Part shown: positions 10,261-22,905 of the stretch, piece after piece
Layout of the letters: the number at the start of each line of letters is the position of its first letter
Numbering within the stretch: the first letter of the stretch is position 1
Source: Megamerina dolium
Lineage: Eukaryota > Arthropoda > Insecta > Diptera > Megamerinidae
Reading direction: 5' to 3'
Assembly: GCA_963854835.1 (NCBI GenBank)
Contig: OY978530.1
Span: forward strand, 10,046,372 to 10,110,371
DNA length: 64,000 nt
Position numbers and translations under genes: made by a program
The notes under the pieces: generated by a model
Database searches by the model: none
Told to the model about the DNA's origin: nothing
Seen by the model: the letters and a program-made list of their open reading frames with translations, nothing else

Positions 10261-11371
10261 ACTTTTGTATTTCTTGAAAAATGGAAAAAAGCGAATTTCG
10301 TGCAGTGCTTAAACACTATTATTTGAAAGGGAAAACGGCGAAAGAGACAAAAGAAAAGTTCGATAAACATTACGGTGAGTCTGCTCCGTCAGATTACATG
10401 GTAAAATATTGGATTGCTGAATTTAAATGCGGCCGAACAAGCACTGCAACAATACCATCAACAAGAAGGCCAAAAGAGGTGGTTACTGAAGAAAATATCA
10501 AGAAAATCCTCGATATCGTTCTGAATGATCGCCGAGTCAAGTTGCGTGATATTGTTGAAATAGTAAACATCTCATATGAACGTGTGTTCAACATTTTGCA
10601 TGAACATTTGCATATGAATAAGCTATAGGCAGGATGGGTGCCGCATTTGCTCGGTGTCGAACAAAAACGAGTTCGAGAGACCACTTCACAGCGGTGTTTG
10701 GACATGATAAAGCGTAATCCTGTTGATTTTTGGCGTCGATTAATAACTGATGATGAAACGTGGGTCCACCACTACGTACCTGAATCAATCGAAACAATGG
10801 GTTGAAGCTGGTGGAAGTACCCCGAAGAAGGCGAAGGCAGTGAAATCGGCTGGCAAGGTTATGGCCACTGTATTTTGGGATGCATTCGAAATATTGCTTA
10901 TCGATTATCTTGAAAATGAATCCACAATCACAGGAAAGTATTATCGTGCATTATTGGATCAATTGAATGATGCAATCAAGAAAAACGACCACATTTAAAG
11001 AAGAAAAAAGTGTTTTTTCTTCAAGACGACGCACCGGTTCACACAGCATTAGATACTATGCTAAAATTACGTGAAATACACTTCGAATTGGTTGATCAAC
11101 CACCTTATAGTCCAGATTTAGCTCTTAGTGACTTTTTCCTATTTCCAAACTTGAAAAAATGGTTCGCAGGAAAAAGATTCAGCTCAAACGAAGAAGTGAT
11201 TACCGAAACTACCGGTTCACGAGATCGTATTATTCAGATGGTATAAAAAAGTCAGAATATTGTCTTACTAAGTGTGTCGAAGTTAAAGGAGACTATGTTG
11301 AGAAATAAATGGTTTTTGAAAAAAAATTGTTTTTTCCTACTTAGGTAGCTTCATTATCAATCCGCCCTCGT
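10261..11371 (+). mobile_element. mariner-like element, dead, 5' terminus missing
   Basis: The plus-strand transposase starts MEKSEFRAVLKHYYLKGKTA at 10281. It has an N-terminal helix-turn-helix region, then TDDETWVHHY, FLQDDAPVHT and PPYSPDLALSDFFLFPNLKK, the mariner D,D34D signature. Three breaks are visible: a stop at 10628, a shift near 10800 and another near 10990. The 3' end carries a plausible terminal repeat at about 11346-11371 (rc begins TACGAGGGCGGATTGATAAT), followed by TA. No matching repeat is found upstream of the start, so the 5' end was lost or replaced. It sits between gypsy-2 pol and env. Confidence 0.85.
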
Positions 11372-11439
11372 ATATATGAATTTACACAAAAAAAAAAAAA
11401 AAAAAAAACGATATTATTATATTACGAGAAAATTGTAAA

Positions 11440-12420
11440 AGAGCATTAGAAGGCGTTGGAGAAATGTTCCATTGGGCTTTCGGCACAATGGATCATCGAG
11501 ATGCAGAAAACATAAACAATCATCTAAGACACGTGGACGAAAGAAATAGCGAAACGTATGAGATTATGAAACAACAGATCACGGTAATGGCTAACAACTA
11601 TGAGAGACTCTCTAAACCTATGATGTCATTACTAGACGAGGTGGAACATTTACAAAATATAATAGACATGACAGTCAACGGGACATTATTAGAATTGCAA
11701 CTCGAGATTAGAATTTTACAAATGCAGTCTGTGATAAACACCAACCTTTTGGAGATACAAGCAGATTAAACTAAAGAGCTGGCTATAATAAACGATTTAT
11801 TTCTTGGCATTCTACACTCATCACTAATCCAAGAAGAGTAAATTAAAGAAATAATGAGTAAAATGGCGTTGGAAGGGAAAGCCTTTTGGTTTCGCACAAC
11901 GTTTGATCTATACAAAACTATAAAAGTTAGAGCTTTTGCAATGTCGGATGTAATAGGAGTAACTGTGAAACTACCAATTACGGATCAAGAAAGATATACA
12001 CTGTTCAAACTATACTCCATACCGTTATCCATAAACACCAAGTGAGATGTCGTGACGAAGCTCGATTATGACTACGTAGCAGAATCAACAGACAAAACTA
12101 GATACGCGGGTTTTAGGCAAGAGGACAGAGAAAAATGTATAAGTATGAATAACCACAACACTTTCCTCTGCAAACGCCCGGACAAGACGATGACATATGC
12201 AAATCCCAGTTGTGAGGTACACTTAATGCAACGACAACCAACTATGGGGAAAGGGTGTGACCATGTAGCTGTACCAGCAGGAATTGGCACATTGGTGAAA
12301 ACAGAATCAGTAAATAGATGGCTCTTTAAGTTCAGTAACTCGGTGGCATTCGATGCAACTTGCGAAAATGGCACCGTTCAAGGCCTTGGTTTTCTAACGC
12401 TAAAAAATGACAGCAATTAA
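11440..12420 (+). pseudogene. gypsy-2 envelope-like protein, N-terminal and central parts
   Basis: Two to three open segments (11464-11766, 11854-12042, 12052-12417) carry an envelope fusion-type protein of the kind found in insect errantiviruses and related to baculovirus F proteins. The first begins with a glycine-rich stretch followed by FHWAFGTMD and then a long heptad-like helix (the coiled-coil region after the fusion peptide). The third is Cys-rich (single Cys at several spaced positions). The furin-type site expected upstream is not visible, and stops and frameshifts at about 11767, 12043 and 12420 break the gene. In the family the protein sits in the membrane and drives fusion. This copy is a relic with no intact product. 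Confidence 0.72.
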
Positions 12421-12539
12421 ATTGTAATGGAGAAATTATACTACCATTCGAGTCGGGGCGATCACAAAACTATACAATACCAACAAGAAAAGTTGATCAT
12501 TCGTTACTCATAAAAAACTTAAAGGAAACTTGGAAACCG

Positions 12540-13030
12540 CTAAGCACTAATGCATCCGAAAAAATGATAAAACCATTGATAACGGCAGAACATTCTAAAT
12601 ATAGACAAACAGTAAAAGGCTACGTGAGCTTCGAGCAACTTAAAACAAACATTGAAATCAAACAAAAAACGCAGTTTCTTCAAGAGAACCAAAAAAAATT
12701 ATGGACAACGATGATTTACGCTGGGGCTACAATAACAATCGTAATAACCATTGCAATGTTATTTCCTAAATTTGGTTGCTGCTGCACTAAGCAAGTAAGT
12801 TCAACACCAAGGCATCAACCAAGTATATCAGCTCCAGTACATTCAACGTTCCAAATGAACCCCCCTCGACACCGTAAAGTGATTCCAGCATCAGGGGCAA
12901 AAGTTAAAACGTCGCCTACATTTTCATCCAACAGCTCACATAGACCAGATATACAAAAAATAATCGACGGAGATAGTGGATTGCCAGCAGAACCCGCGAG
13001 AATTTTAAACAAAATACACAGTATTTACAG

Positions 13031-13045
<15 letters not shown>
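12540..13045 (+). pseudogene. gypsy-2 envelope-like protein, C-terminal transmembrane part
   Basis: Open frame from 12564. Residues 47-67 form one hydrophobic segment (MIYAGATITIVITIAM), followed by a cysteine cluster (GCCC) and a basic, Ser/Pro-rich cytoplasmic tail, which is the expected end of an errantivirus Env. It follows the central part after a gap with stops (12421-12560). The tail runs into an A-run and a TA microsatellite (13046-13108), so the original stop codon has been overrun and the apparent Tyr-Ile repeats are not real protein. Confidence 0.7.

Positions 13046-13047
<2 letters not shown>

Positions 13048-13108
<61 letters not shown>
13048..13108. repeat. (TA)n microsatellite
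   Basis: About 30 uninterrupted TA units after an A-rich run, at the 3' end of the env relic. Translations through it give artefactual Tyr-Ile repeats. Confidence 0.95.
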
Positions 13109-13113
<5 letters not shown>

Positions 13114-13203
13114 CGGTTTTGTAAATAGTTTGTAAAATTAAATTGTAAAAAAAACTATCAATCTTTTAAATTGATAATTCTTTCATCATAATGGGTGGAG
13201 AAA

Positions 13204-14700
13204 TGTTGTGAGTCAAAATAATGCTAAATTATGCATTTTGACTCACTACAAATGTTATAGTAATATTATTATTATCATTATGTTATTTTATTATGTGTAA
13301 CCATTAATTAATGATAATCAACACACTATGCATAATGTAATTATCATTGGCTAAAATGGGTTGTAGTATATTTATAAAAATACGTGGTCAGCGTCATCGT
13401 ACCTCACTGTATGATAATCAAATTGTATGGGATAATCAAATTCGGAAAATCTATTTTTTTCTTTTTCATTTTCCAAGACAACGAGATTGCTGCCGGGAAC
13501 GTACTTTATGGACCTGTAAGTTACAAAAAAATTTGTTTTTCTCACTTTTTGAGAAAAAAAACTTCAAACGTGTTTTTCTGAAAACAACATTTTCGAAGTC
13601 TTTGAACACGATCCTGCAAAATCTACTCGACCGATTCTTTTCAAACTCGAAACATACTTTCTTGGTATAAAATGCCTCCCCCTACCGTTATTTACATTTT
13701 TCTATTTTCATATTAAGGTAGTTCGTCACCTAAAAAATAGCGGAAATTTTAGCGCGAAATCGCGATTTTTTACTTAAATAGGCCACCAACTGTTGAAAAA
13801 CGAAAATTATAACTCAACAACGACGGGAGGGTGAGAATTAACTCATAATTTAAGTAAATTTAACAACATTTTTGATTTCAGATAATTCTACGTTGAGTTA
13901 TCGTGTTCACCGAACAACGTATTTTTCAAAAGACGTTTTGGGAAATGCTCTGTCACCGGCTTATTTTTAAATATTCAATTACGAAAATTTAACTAAATAT
14001 TCTCTATATGATGCTTTATAACTAAAAAGAAAGTTTGAATAAATTTGCTTAAGCTGTATTTCCGTAAAAAATCAGAGATATTTCCAATTATCCCTCCCTC
14101 CCCCCTTAAATAATAAACAATAATAAAAGAATCAACGGGTCATCGTACCTTGGTATATGATTATGAAATAATTTAACAATACACAGTGAAAAGAAAACAA
14201 AAGCCAAAAAGAAAAACAAAATAAGCAACAACCAGGAATACATAATATTGAACGCATGCACAATATTTGCAACAAGAAGTATTAACTACAAATAATAATG
14301 ATGACTTACTAAAAATAAGTTATAAATATGACCTACTGAAGAAATTGCAATGAATTGACCTACTTAAGAAATTCCCATTTCTTCAGAAATTCTTTTATAC
14401 TAAAATGGGGTTAAATTGTAAATTATGATATATAATTTAGTCTATTTAAACTAAGACAAGACCTGAAATGAATTCAGTCAGAAAATTAGTGAATCGAGTG
14501 AATTAAGATAACTCGAAGAACGAGTTAGTTATCAAGTGTATATTGTAAAGGATTTTACATCCTAAAAACAAAGTTGAATTGTAAAGAATCTTGTATTATG
14601 TGTATTCCCTAAAAACGCATTGTGAAAGAAAAACCTTTGGACCAATAAAACTATACCGTGAAAAACAAAATCTTAATAATTGTGAAAGTAATTGTGTGGG
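13204..14700 (+). repeat. LTR-like and leader region of gypsy elements
   Basis: It starts with TGTTGTGAGTC directly after a polypurine tract, so the first part is probably the gypsy-2 3' LTR. A 12-bp-arm hairpin (13208-13219 with 13235-13246) opens it. TCATCGTACC plus a TATGATTAT-like block occurs twice (about 13396 and 14141), and TAAAATGGG also recurs (13354, 14400), suggesting a ~750-bp insertion or duplication inside the LTR. The sequence from 14390 on (AACTATACCGTG, several AAAACC blocks) looks like LTR/leader of the element whose gag starts downstream. I cannot fix the LTR end or a primer-binding site. Confidence 0.4.
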
Positions 14701-15099
14701 GAAGTAAAATTTAGGAAGCAGGAAGCAGCAAAAGAATAAAAAAAGGATAAGCCCTAAACTATAAGATATCTAAGCAAAGGTTACGGTGTCAAAAAAAACG
14801 ACATAACATTTTGCCGCAGCCGGTAGGATACTGCGAAGTATCTTGTAAGACAAGATATTTTACGTTAAACGTTTAACGCAGTATTAGGATTCCATTGTTC
14901 CCTAGGGCATAAAAATAGATTTGTGTTCCAGGATATTCTGATGGAGGTTAGTATCTCCTCAGATATTGCAATTCAGGAAGCCACCACTTTCGTGTGGGAT
15001 TTAATTAAGAAACATAGTACTTACGAGCAAAGTACTAGCACCTGGTGAAGAGCAAGAAACTACATTAACAGAATTAAGTCATTTTAGAAATAGAGGGTA

Positions 15100-16680
15100 A
15101 AGCAAGTTTAGTCGTGAAGGACAATTTGGATGTAGCGGAGGCGCAAATAAGAAACCTCAGATTAAGAATTGCAAACCAAGGTTTGGAAGCTAAACAACTA
15201 GACGCAAAGAACAGAATTGCAGATTAAGACGCAGATTAAGAATTGCAAACCAAGGTTTGGAAGCTAAACAACTAGACGCAAAGAACGTAGGACTCCACCG
15301 AAGGAATCAGGAGTTAGAAGGATTACTTAAGGAGAGAAATATTTCGAGGAATTTATAGAAAAGAGACTCAGAACATCCGTGGACACTGAGCAAATAAGCG
15401 CTCTCCAGGCCCAAGTAAGAAATCTTGAGAGGGAACGCAGTTTAGCAGAAGAGACACCTCTTAGCCGCCGTATACCTCTAAGGAAGATACTTACGAACTC
15501 ACAGCCACAAACAACGAAAAAAATGCGTATAGACGAGATAGCGCAGATGGTTAGTAGACTAGTTCCAGTACTCACTGGAGCTGAGTCAAAAAATTTGAGG
15601 ACGGAAGTCCACCAATTTATCGCTGGGTGTAAATTAGCCAGCAAAGGAATCAAACCAGATGAGTTGGAAGATTTCATATCCTGTATAAAGCAACGTCTAT
15701 ATGGAGATGCGTTTAATTTGGTTTGGGCGAAAAAATTTTCTAATTTGGAAGAATTATATAGACTTCTAAGAAACACATACCTGAAAATAGTACAGCTAGA
15801 ACCCATCACTCACCAAATTCAGTTTTCACGGCAATTACCACAAAAAAGCATAAGTGCGTTCGCCAGGGGATTAGACGAATTGAAAACCGCGGCAACTTTC
15901 TGTGTGAAAACCTCATATGAAGGAAAAGAAGACCTAGCACTGCTACAGGAGCTAGATAAGTCCACAAAGAAATCGTTCGTAACAGGCCTTAGTGAACCAA
16001 TGCTTAGAGTACATATGCTAGGTAAGATAGGTACGTTAGAGGAACTGACGGAGGAAGCCGTAAATGCGAATATCCTGCTCAACAGAGGGCAACAGCACTA
16101 CACACTTAACGTGTGAGCCAATGTAGGTCTGCATACCTTATTAAATTCTTATGAAGATTGCCAAACCCAAACAGGTAACATAGCAGCGTTCCATCAAAAC
16201 AGAAATAATAAAATGCCATTTAAGGCAGATCAGTACTCAAAGAATAAAGAAAAAACAGCCAAAGGAAAGTTCCTACCTGTTCCTTTTGCTACAAGAAGGG
16301 ACACACAAGGGACGAATATTTTAAAAGGAAAAATACGCCCTTCTGTATAAAATGTAAGCAATATGGGCATGAGTTCAATCTATCTTGTACGTCGTTCACC
16401 AAAAATAGAAAGCCGCAAGGGAATTATACTCCAAAAATAGGTCATAGTAAGGGAAGTCAAGAAAATGTAGGGCATAATCGGAGTAAGTCCGAAACCTAAT
16501 GTTTCTTTTGCCCGGACACAGGATTGCCGATTGTTACAAACGCAAAGACTTGGAAAAGACTCAGGGAAACTACGGGGGACCCAGGTACGGCCAACAAACC
16601 GGGAACCCTAAAATTTTGCTAAAGATAGGCCAGCTGAAATGGAAGGTGTCAATCATGCGTCACACCCTCCACGTCAGATA
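15100..16680 (+). pseudogene. gypsy-3 gag, frameshifted
   Basis: The main frame (15379-16113, 245 codons) is a Ty3/gypsy Gag: a charged N-terminal coiled coil, then a capsid-like region (EVHQFIAGCKLASKGIKPDE, FARGLDELKTAATFC, TKKSFVTGLSEPML, LTEEAVNAN). Downstream, in shifted frames, are Cys/His knuckles: one at about 16284 (CYKKGH type), one at about 16348 (CIKCKQYGHEFNLSC) and one at about 16505 (FCPDTG, HRIADCYKR). An earlier N-terminal section (about 15060-15370) is interrupted by stops and by a tandem duplication at 15160-15285. No pol follows, so this is gag only. It is probably a different gypsy element from gypsy-2, or an adjoining copy sharing an LTR. Confidence 0.7.
15160..15285 (+). 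repeat. tandem duplication in gypsy-3 gag
   Basis: A ~55-bp unit starting CAGATTAAGAATTGCAAACC and ending GACGCAAAGAAC occurs at 15160-15214 and again at 15231-15285, apparently identical, with a short spacer. This looks like a recent local duplication; it adds stops to the gag N-terminus. Confidence 0.9.
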
Positions 16681-17443
16681 GTAGCTGGAACTTCGTCAAT
16701 CTTCTGTCTAAGAGAACCGTATTTGACACTTAGATTAACATGGTAGTCAGAAATACGCTTATATAGAATCAGCAAACCACGCCTACTCCTTTATGTGGCT
16801 CCCAACAAAGTCATGGGAATTAAACAAAAATTTTAAGCGCCATAACTTACGAACTATTTATCACAGGACCATCATATTTAACTTTTGAATTAATATTGCA
16901 AGCATAATAAGATTTACGAAAATGGGCGTGTTACGCCCACTGCTTATTGTATCCTCCAATCAAAATGGCTTGTTGCGAACAAAAATATGAAATATGTACA
17001 TATGCATATTTTGATTCGCGACATATTTCCCGAAATTGTGAACTACATATTTGTCCATACACATACCAACATTGCTCGAAGTTGTGATATACACAATCCA
17101 TATTAATATTACTTATAATTGTGGAATGCCAGAACATTGAGCCAAATGAGTTGGGTGTGAAAAAGCTGACAAAGCACTTTCCCACTCAATTCGTAGTTCT
17201 GCACTTACGCAAGCATACCGTAAGTATGCTTAGACATTCCATGATAACTAAAATCACGTGGACTAATCATGTGTGTGAATATCAAGAAGTTGCTTTCTCA
17301 CATAATGGGTACATCCATACGCACATGTGGAGTGCATCGATCGTGTACATACATACATACATACATACATACATACACACATTTGGTATGAATATTATAT
17401 ATTGCGGACTCATTATCACGACAGTTTGATTCATAGTCACATA
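16681..17443. other. no gene seen; (CATA)n at 17346-17380
   Basis: Anonymous sequence between the gag relic and a mariner. It includes a short CATA/TACA tetranucleotide repeat (about eight units). No TE termini recognised. Confidence 0.5.
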
Positions 17444-18719
17444 TAAGGTATATTAAAAAGAAATTCATTATTTATGCATTAAATTGAAGGTTTTATTTAG
17501 CATAGTTAGAATGATCCGATTTAGATCAAATACGCACCGTTTTGTTCGATAACTTGTTGCCATTTTGAGGGTTATTTCATAATGCCACTCTCATAGAAAC
17601 CCTCGTCCCTATTGGAAAAAAATTGGGACAGTCGATTTTCACAAGCTCTTAAGGTGAATTTTCCACCAGCAAAATCATTCGCCATAGACAGGAACAGGTA
17701 GTAATCATTTGGTGCCAGGTCCGGACTATAAGGTGGATGCTTAAGAACCTCCCAACCAAGCTCCCGGAGCTTCTAGCGAGTCACTATCGATGTGTGTGGC
17801 ATGGTGTTGTCCTGATGGAACACAATTCCTCTCCTATTGGGCAAAGCTGGCAGCTTCTGGGCGATTTCTTCCTTCATTGTTGACAGTACAGATCTGAATT
17901 AAGAGTTTGGCCGTAGAGGAGCAGCTCATAGTAGATCATTTCCTGCCAATCCCACCAAAAACATAGCAAAACCTTCCTGACCGTTTATCCTGGCTTAGCC
18001 ACCGTTTGCGCCGGCTCACCGCGATTCGACCACGACTGTTTTCGCTTGACGTTGTCGTACGTGATCCACTTTTTATCACCAGTAACCATCCGCTTCAGAA
18101 ATGGATGGATTTTGTTGCGATTCAGCAGCGATTCGCAGATGGAAATTCGGTCCATAAGGTTTTTTTGCGTTAACTCGTGTGGCACCCATACATCAAGCTT
18201 CTTTTTGTATCCAGCCTTATTTAAATGGTTCCAAACGGTTTTTTTGCGCAATGTTTAGCTCCTGAGCAATAGAAACAGTGCTTACATGGCGGTCAGACTC
18301 GACGATTTCCATTATTTTTTCGATATTTTCGAAAATTGGCCTTTAACAGCGTGGTGCATCTTTGGCATCAAAATTACCGGAACGGAATATACGAAACCAA
18401 AATTGCACGTGATTGGCTGTTACAGTATCAGGACCATAAACACTATTCACATTTTCAGCCGTCTGGCTTGCGTTTTCGCCTTTGTAGAAGCAAAACTGTA
18501 AAATATGGCGTATTTTCTTTTTACTGGTGCTCATCTTTGACGCGTGCTCAAACAATACTGAGTCAAGTAATCACAAAACTGCCTGAAGAGTTTATTTAGA
18601 ACGAAATCTTATCTTTCTAACGCTATCTACCGTAACACGATCGCACTTATACAACGCGAGATACAGATTACTAAAGTCATCTATTGGACAAATAATGGAT
18701 TTCTTTTTACTACACCTGA
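17444..18719 (-). mobile_element. mariner element, complete ends, dead transposase
   Basis: The ends form ~28-bp inverted repeats (left TAAGGTATATTAAAAAGAAA, right rc TCAGGTGTAGTAAAAAGAAA), flanked by TA on both sides (17442-17443, 18720-18721). Length is 1276 bp, normal for mariner. The minus-strand transposase begins near 18537 (MSTSKKKIRHILQFCFYKGE) with the HTH region (QTAENVNSVYGPDTV), then PHELTQKN and MVTGDKKWITYDN (18000-18200). The acidic residue after GDK is altered (canonical GDEKW). Stops and shifts at about 18343, 18255 and 17984 break it. The C-terminal catalytic part (17500-17980) has no long frame. Confidence 0.88.
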
Positions 18720-18721
18720 TA

Positions 18722-19633
<912 letters not shown>

Positions 19634-20928
19634 TAAAGGGTTATCCATTTTGCGGTTTCAAAAGTAAATGTAAATGAAACACATATAAAATATTTTTTAC
19701 CATGATATTTCTTTTTTATTATAAAGTTTGAACGTTGACATTATGTGTGAAATACTACATCATTTAAATGACCACCACGCGAATTGTTGCAAGCATCGAT
19801 TCTTTTGAGGTAATTTTGGACCACTTTTTGACACATATTGGGCGGTATCTCAGCCATAACGTGACGAATGTTGATTTTTAGGTGCTCAAGAGTTAAAGGT
19901 TTATCTGCATAAACACGGTCTTTCGCGTAGCCCCACAAAAAAAAGTCACGCGGTGTCAAATCGCATGATCTTGGTGGCCACTTGATATCGCCACGACGAG
20001 AAATTACGCGGCCAGAAAATTTCTCTTGCATATTCGCTCGAGTTGTGTGGCATGTGGCACCGTCTTCTTGAAACCACATATTCTCTAAGTCGAATTCTTC
20101 AATAGCAGGCAAAAAAAAGTCGGTTATCATATGACCATAACGCTCCGAATTGACGGTGACAGTCGTTCCATCGTCGTTTTCGAAGAAGTAAGGTCCAATC
20201 ACACCTCCGGACCAAAGAGCGCACCAAGCAGTGACTTTTTGTGGATGTAGTGGCCTCTCTTCAATTACTTGAGGATTCTCAGAACCCCAAATACGACAAT
20301 TTTGTTTGTTAACATACCCACCGAGTGAGAAATGTGCTTCGTCGCTGAAGAAAATTTTGTTCGAAAAATCGCAGTCCACCGCCTGTTGTTCAAGCACCCA
20401 TTCGACGTATCTACGACGTTGTGAATAGTCAGCTGGCTTCAGTTGTTGTGTGAGCTGGATTTTATATGGATGTAGGTGTAGATCCAAATGCAAAATACGC
20501 CATAATGTTCCGTAAGACAGTCCTAATTCCTGAGAACGATGAGGAATCGACACATTCGGGTCTTCGGCAACACTTTCACTTACAGCAGCGATATTTTCGG
20601 TGCTACGAGCGAAACGATGATGCACAGGCCTTATAATATCTGTAACCGATCCAGTCTCTTCATATTTCTTCACAATTTTGCCAATTGCTTGCGTAGTTGG
20701 ACGATTATGTAAACCATAATCTCCTCTTAAAGCACGATATGTGGCTGTGGCAGAATCACCATTTTTGTAGTAGGTTTTTAAAATTTTAATGCGTTGTGCG
20801 ATAGTTAAGCGATCCATTTTCGCAAATGTCAGACTTTGAACTGAAAAAGAAAGAAATTGTTTTAACAACTGAGTTTGACAGATGTCGAATTCTAGCCCTA
20901 TACTTTTGAAACCGCGAAATGGATAACC

Positions 20929-20933
<5 letters not shown>
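19634..20933 (-). mobile_element. rosa-like Tc1/mariner element, apparently intact
   Basis: Terminal inverted repeats of about 30 bp (left TAAAGGGTTATCCATTTTGC, right rc TAAAGGGTTATCCATTTCGC, continuing GGTTTCAAAAGTA) bound a 1300-bp element. It sits inside TA repeats, so the TA target duplication is present but its exact position is ambiguous by 1-2 bp. It encodes one full-length transposase (19741-20817) with no break that I can see. Confidence 0.92.
19741..20817 (-). CDS. Tc1/mariner-superfamily transposase, rosa (DD41D)-like
   Basis: A complete 358-codon frame. I take the ATG at 20815-20817 (MDRLTIAQR), because the frame upstream of it is only translated TA repeat. Residues 1-120 contain two helix-turn-helix units ([40 protein letters not shown]). 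The catalytic domain has [13 protein letters not shown] (Asp159), [11 protein letters not shown] (Asp252) and [17 protein letters not shown] (Asp291). The last motif is the PPRS-DLTP-DFFLWG form I associate with the rosa group, but the spacing I count between the second and third Asp is 38, not 41. The enzyme would cut and paste the element at TA sites in the nucleus. Termination is just inside the left TIR. There is no frameshift or stop, so it may be functional. Confidence 0.9.
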   Translation of the reverse strand: MDRLTIAQRIKILKTYYKNGDSATATYRALRGDYGLHNRPTTQAIGKIVKKYEETGSVTDIIRPVHHRFARSTENIAAVSESVAEDPNVSIPHRSQELGLSYGTLWRILHLDLHLHPYKIQLTQQLKPADYSQRRRYVEWVLEQQAVDCDFSNKIFFSDEAHFSLGGYVNKQNCRIWGSENPQVIEERPLHPQKVTAWCALWSGGVIGPYFFENDDGTTVTVNSERYGHMITDFFLPAIEEFDLENMWFQEDGATCHTTRANMQEKFSGRVISRRGDIKWPPRSCDLTPRDFFLWGYAKDRVYADKPLTLEHLKINIRHVMAEIPPNMCQKVVQNYLKRIDACNNSRGGHLNDVVFHT

Positions 20934-21520
<587 letters not shown>

Positions 21521-21622
21521 CTACAACTATAAAATAAGTATTCCCTCAGGGAAGAAAAATGAAGAAAAAACCAAGTAAAACAAATTTTCGAGTACAGAAA
21601 ATAATTAAAAACTATTATCGTA

Positions 21623-22041
21623 CCGGAAATTCTCATTTTTAATTTTCCCTCTGAGATAATTTCAAAAATTTATTTTTTATTGCGTTGCGATTTCTTCTCG
21701 CCCCTCTTTGAACGATTTATACCAATCGTAAACTTGAGTTTTCGACATGGTTGAATCACCAAATGTTTTTTTTTTCAACATTTCCGACGTTTTGGCACAA
21801 GAAATTTCGTTTGAAACACAAAATTTCACACAAATTCTTTGTTCGATATTTTTTTCCATAGTAAAAATCGCAACACACACAAAAGGTTGTCTTGTTCCTA
21901 ATGACGCCGTAACCAAACTAAATGACACATAGCAATAAAAATTCACAGAATAGTGGCTGACAGTTGTTCCAACCTGGGAAAAATTTTTTTTTGAAATATT
22001 CTCAGAGGGAAAATTAAAAATGAGAATTTCCGATTTCCGGG
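21623..22041 (-). mobile_element. 419-bp mariner deletion derivative
   Basis: The two ends are long inverted repeats: left CCGGAAATTCTCATTTTTAA and right rc CCCGGAAATCGGAAATTCTC, continuing TTTTAATTTTCCCTCTGAGA. TA flanks both (21621-21622, 22042-22043). The minus strand keeps the start of a mariner transposase (about 21860-21677): MEKNIEQRICVKFCVSNEIS through STMSKTQVYDWYKSFKEGRE. That is the first DNA-binding helix-turn-helix only, with a stop soon after. All catalytic sequence is deleted. The right end has a few bases more than the left. Confidence 0.85.
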
Positions 22042-22107
22042 TACTTATTTGACAGAATGTATACACATATATAACCAGTTATAGTACTCAACTTTACATC
22101 CTAACAT

Positions 22108-22905
22108 ACCAGGTGTACAAGCTTAAATCCGCTGTTTTTCGGTAAAAAAACACATTTTTTTTTCACAGAAAGCCAAAAATTAATATATTCAAAGTATTTG
22201 CCCTCACTAGCTATACATTTTTCCCATCTCTCGGGCAATTTGTGTATACCATACCTAAATAATTCCTCATTTTTCGAGGCAAACCACTAGTCAAGCCATT
22301 TTTCGATGTCTTCATACGAATACGTAGTGCTGTTCGGCGAGCGCGTGACCCATCGGCGAAAACAGGTGATAGTCAGAAGCGGCCAGGTCTAGTGAATAAG
22401 CGGGATGAGGTAGCACCTTCCAACTGAGTGTGTCCAAGTAGTTTTGACGTGTGCGATGGGGTGTTGTCGTGGAGAAAAATCAGCTTCTCATGTCTTTGTT
22501 CATAACCAGGCCTTTTTTCATCCAAAGCACGGCGCAATTTCACTAGTTGTTGGTGGTAGCGATGAGCATTGACAGTTTCACTAGGTTTCAACAGCTCGTA
22601 GTAGATGACACCCTGCTGTTCCCACCAAACGCACAGCATAGTCTTGCATCCAAAGAGATTTGGTCTTGGAGAAGAAGTTGCTGTTTGTCCGGGATCGACC
22701 CACGATTTTTTTCATTTAGGATTCTCAAAGTATATCCACTTTTCATCGCAAGTCACCACAAGATGCAGGAACGACTTTCTTTTTTGTCTAGCAAGCAAGA
22801 TTTCGCATGTGTTTTGGCGTCGCTCCATCTGCCTATCGTTCAATTCATTGGGTACCCATTTTCCAAATTTTTGAACCTTGAAATTCGTATTATTTACTTG
22901 TAATA
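22108..22905 (-). mobile_element. mauritiana-type mariner, 5'-truncated and broken
   Basis: A minus-strand 3' end with terminus CCAGGTGTACAAGC (rc at 22108), matching the CAGGTGTACAAGTA style of Mos1-group mariners. Coding fragments are MLCVWWEQQGVIYYELLKPS and IFLHDNTPSHTS (22373-22639), then degraded sequence to the terminus. Upstream pieces (WVPNELN, about 22850; TCDEKWIYFEN-like, about 22740) lie in another frame. The N-terminal part and 5' inverted repeat are missing. The central LHDN Asp is retained; the third Asp region is frameshifted. Confidence 0.85.

Larger units (their letters stand above)
6857..13203 (+). mobile_element. gypsy-2: errantivirus-like LTR retroelement, decayed
   Basis: Plus-strand gypsy-type element running RT, integrase and env, ending at a polypurine tract (GGGTGGAGAAA, 13194-13203) and an LTR-like start (TGTTGTGAGTC, 13204). 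A third gene resembling insect errantivirus envelope proteins puts it in the gypsy/ZAM/17.6 group. Its gag, protease and RNase H are missing, a dead mariner (to 11371) lies between pol and env, and a TA microsatellite interrupts the env end. The left boundary at 6857 is the join with LINE copy A. Confidence 0.7.

Noticed and set aside
17346..17380. CRISPR-like regular repeats
   Set aside because: It is a simple CATA tetranucleotide run without spacers; no array of any kind is present.
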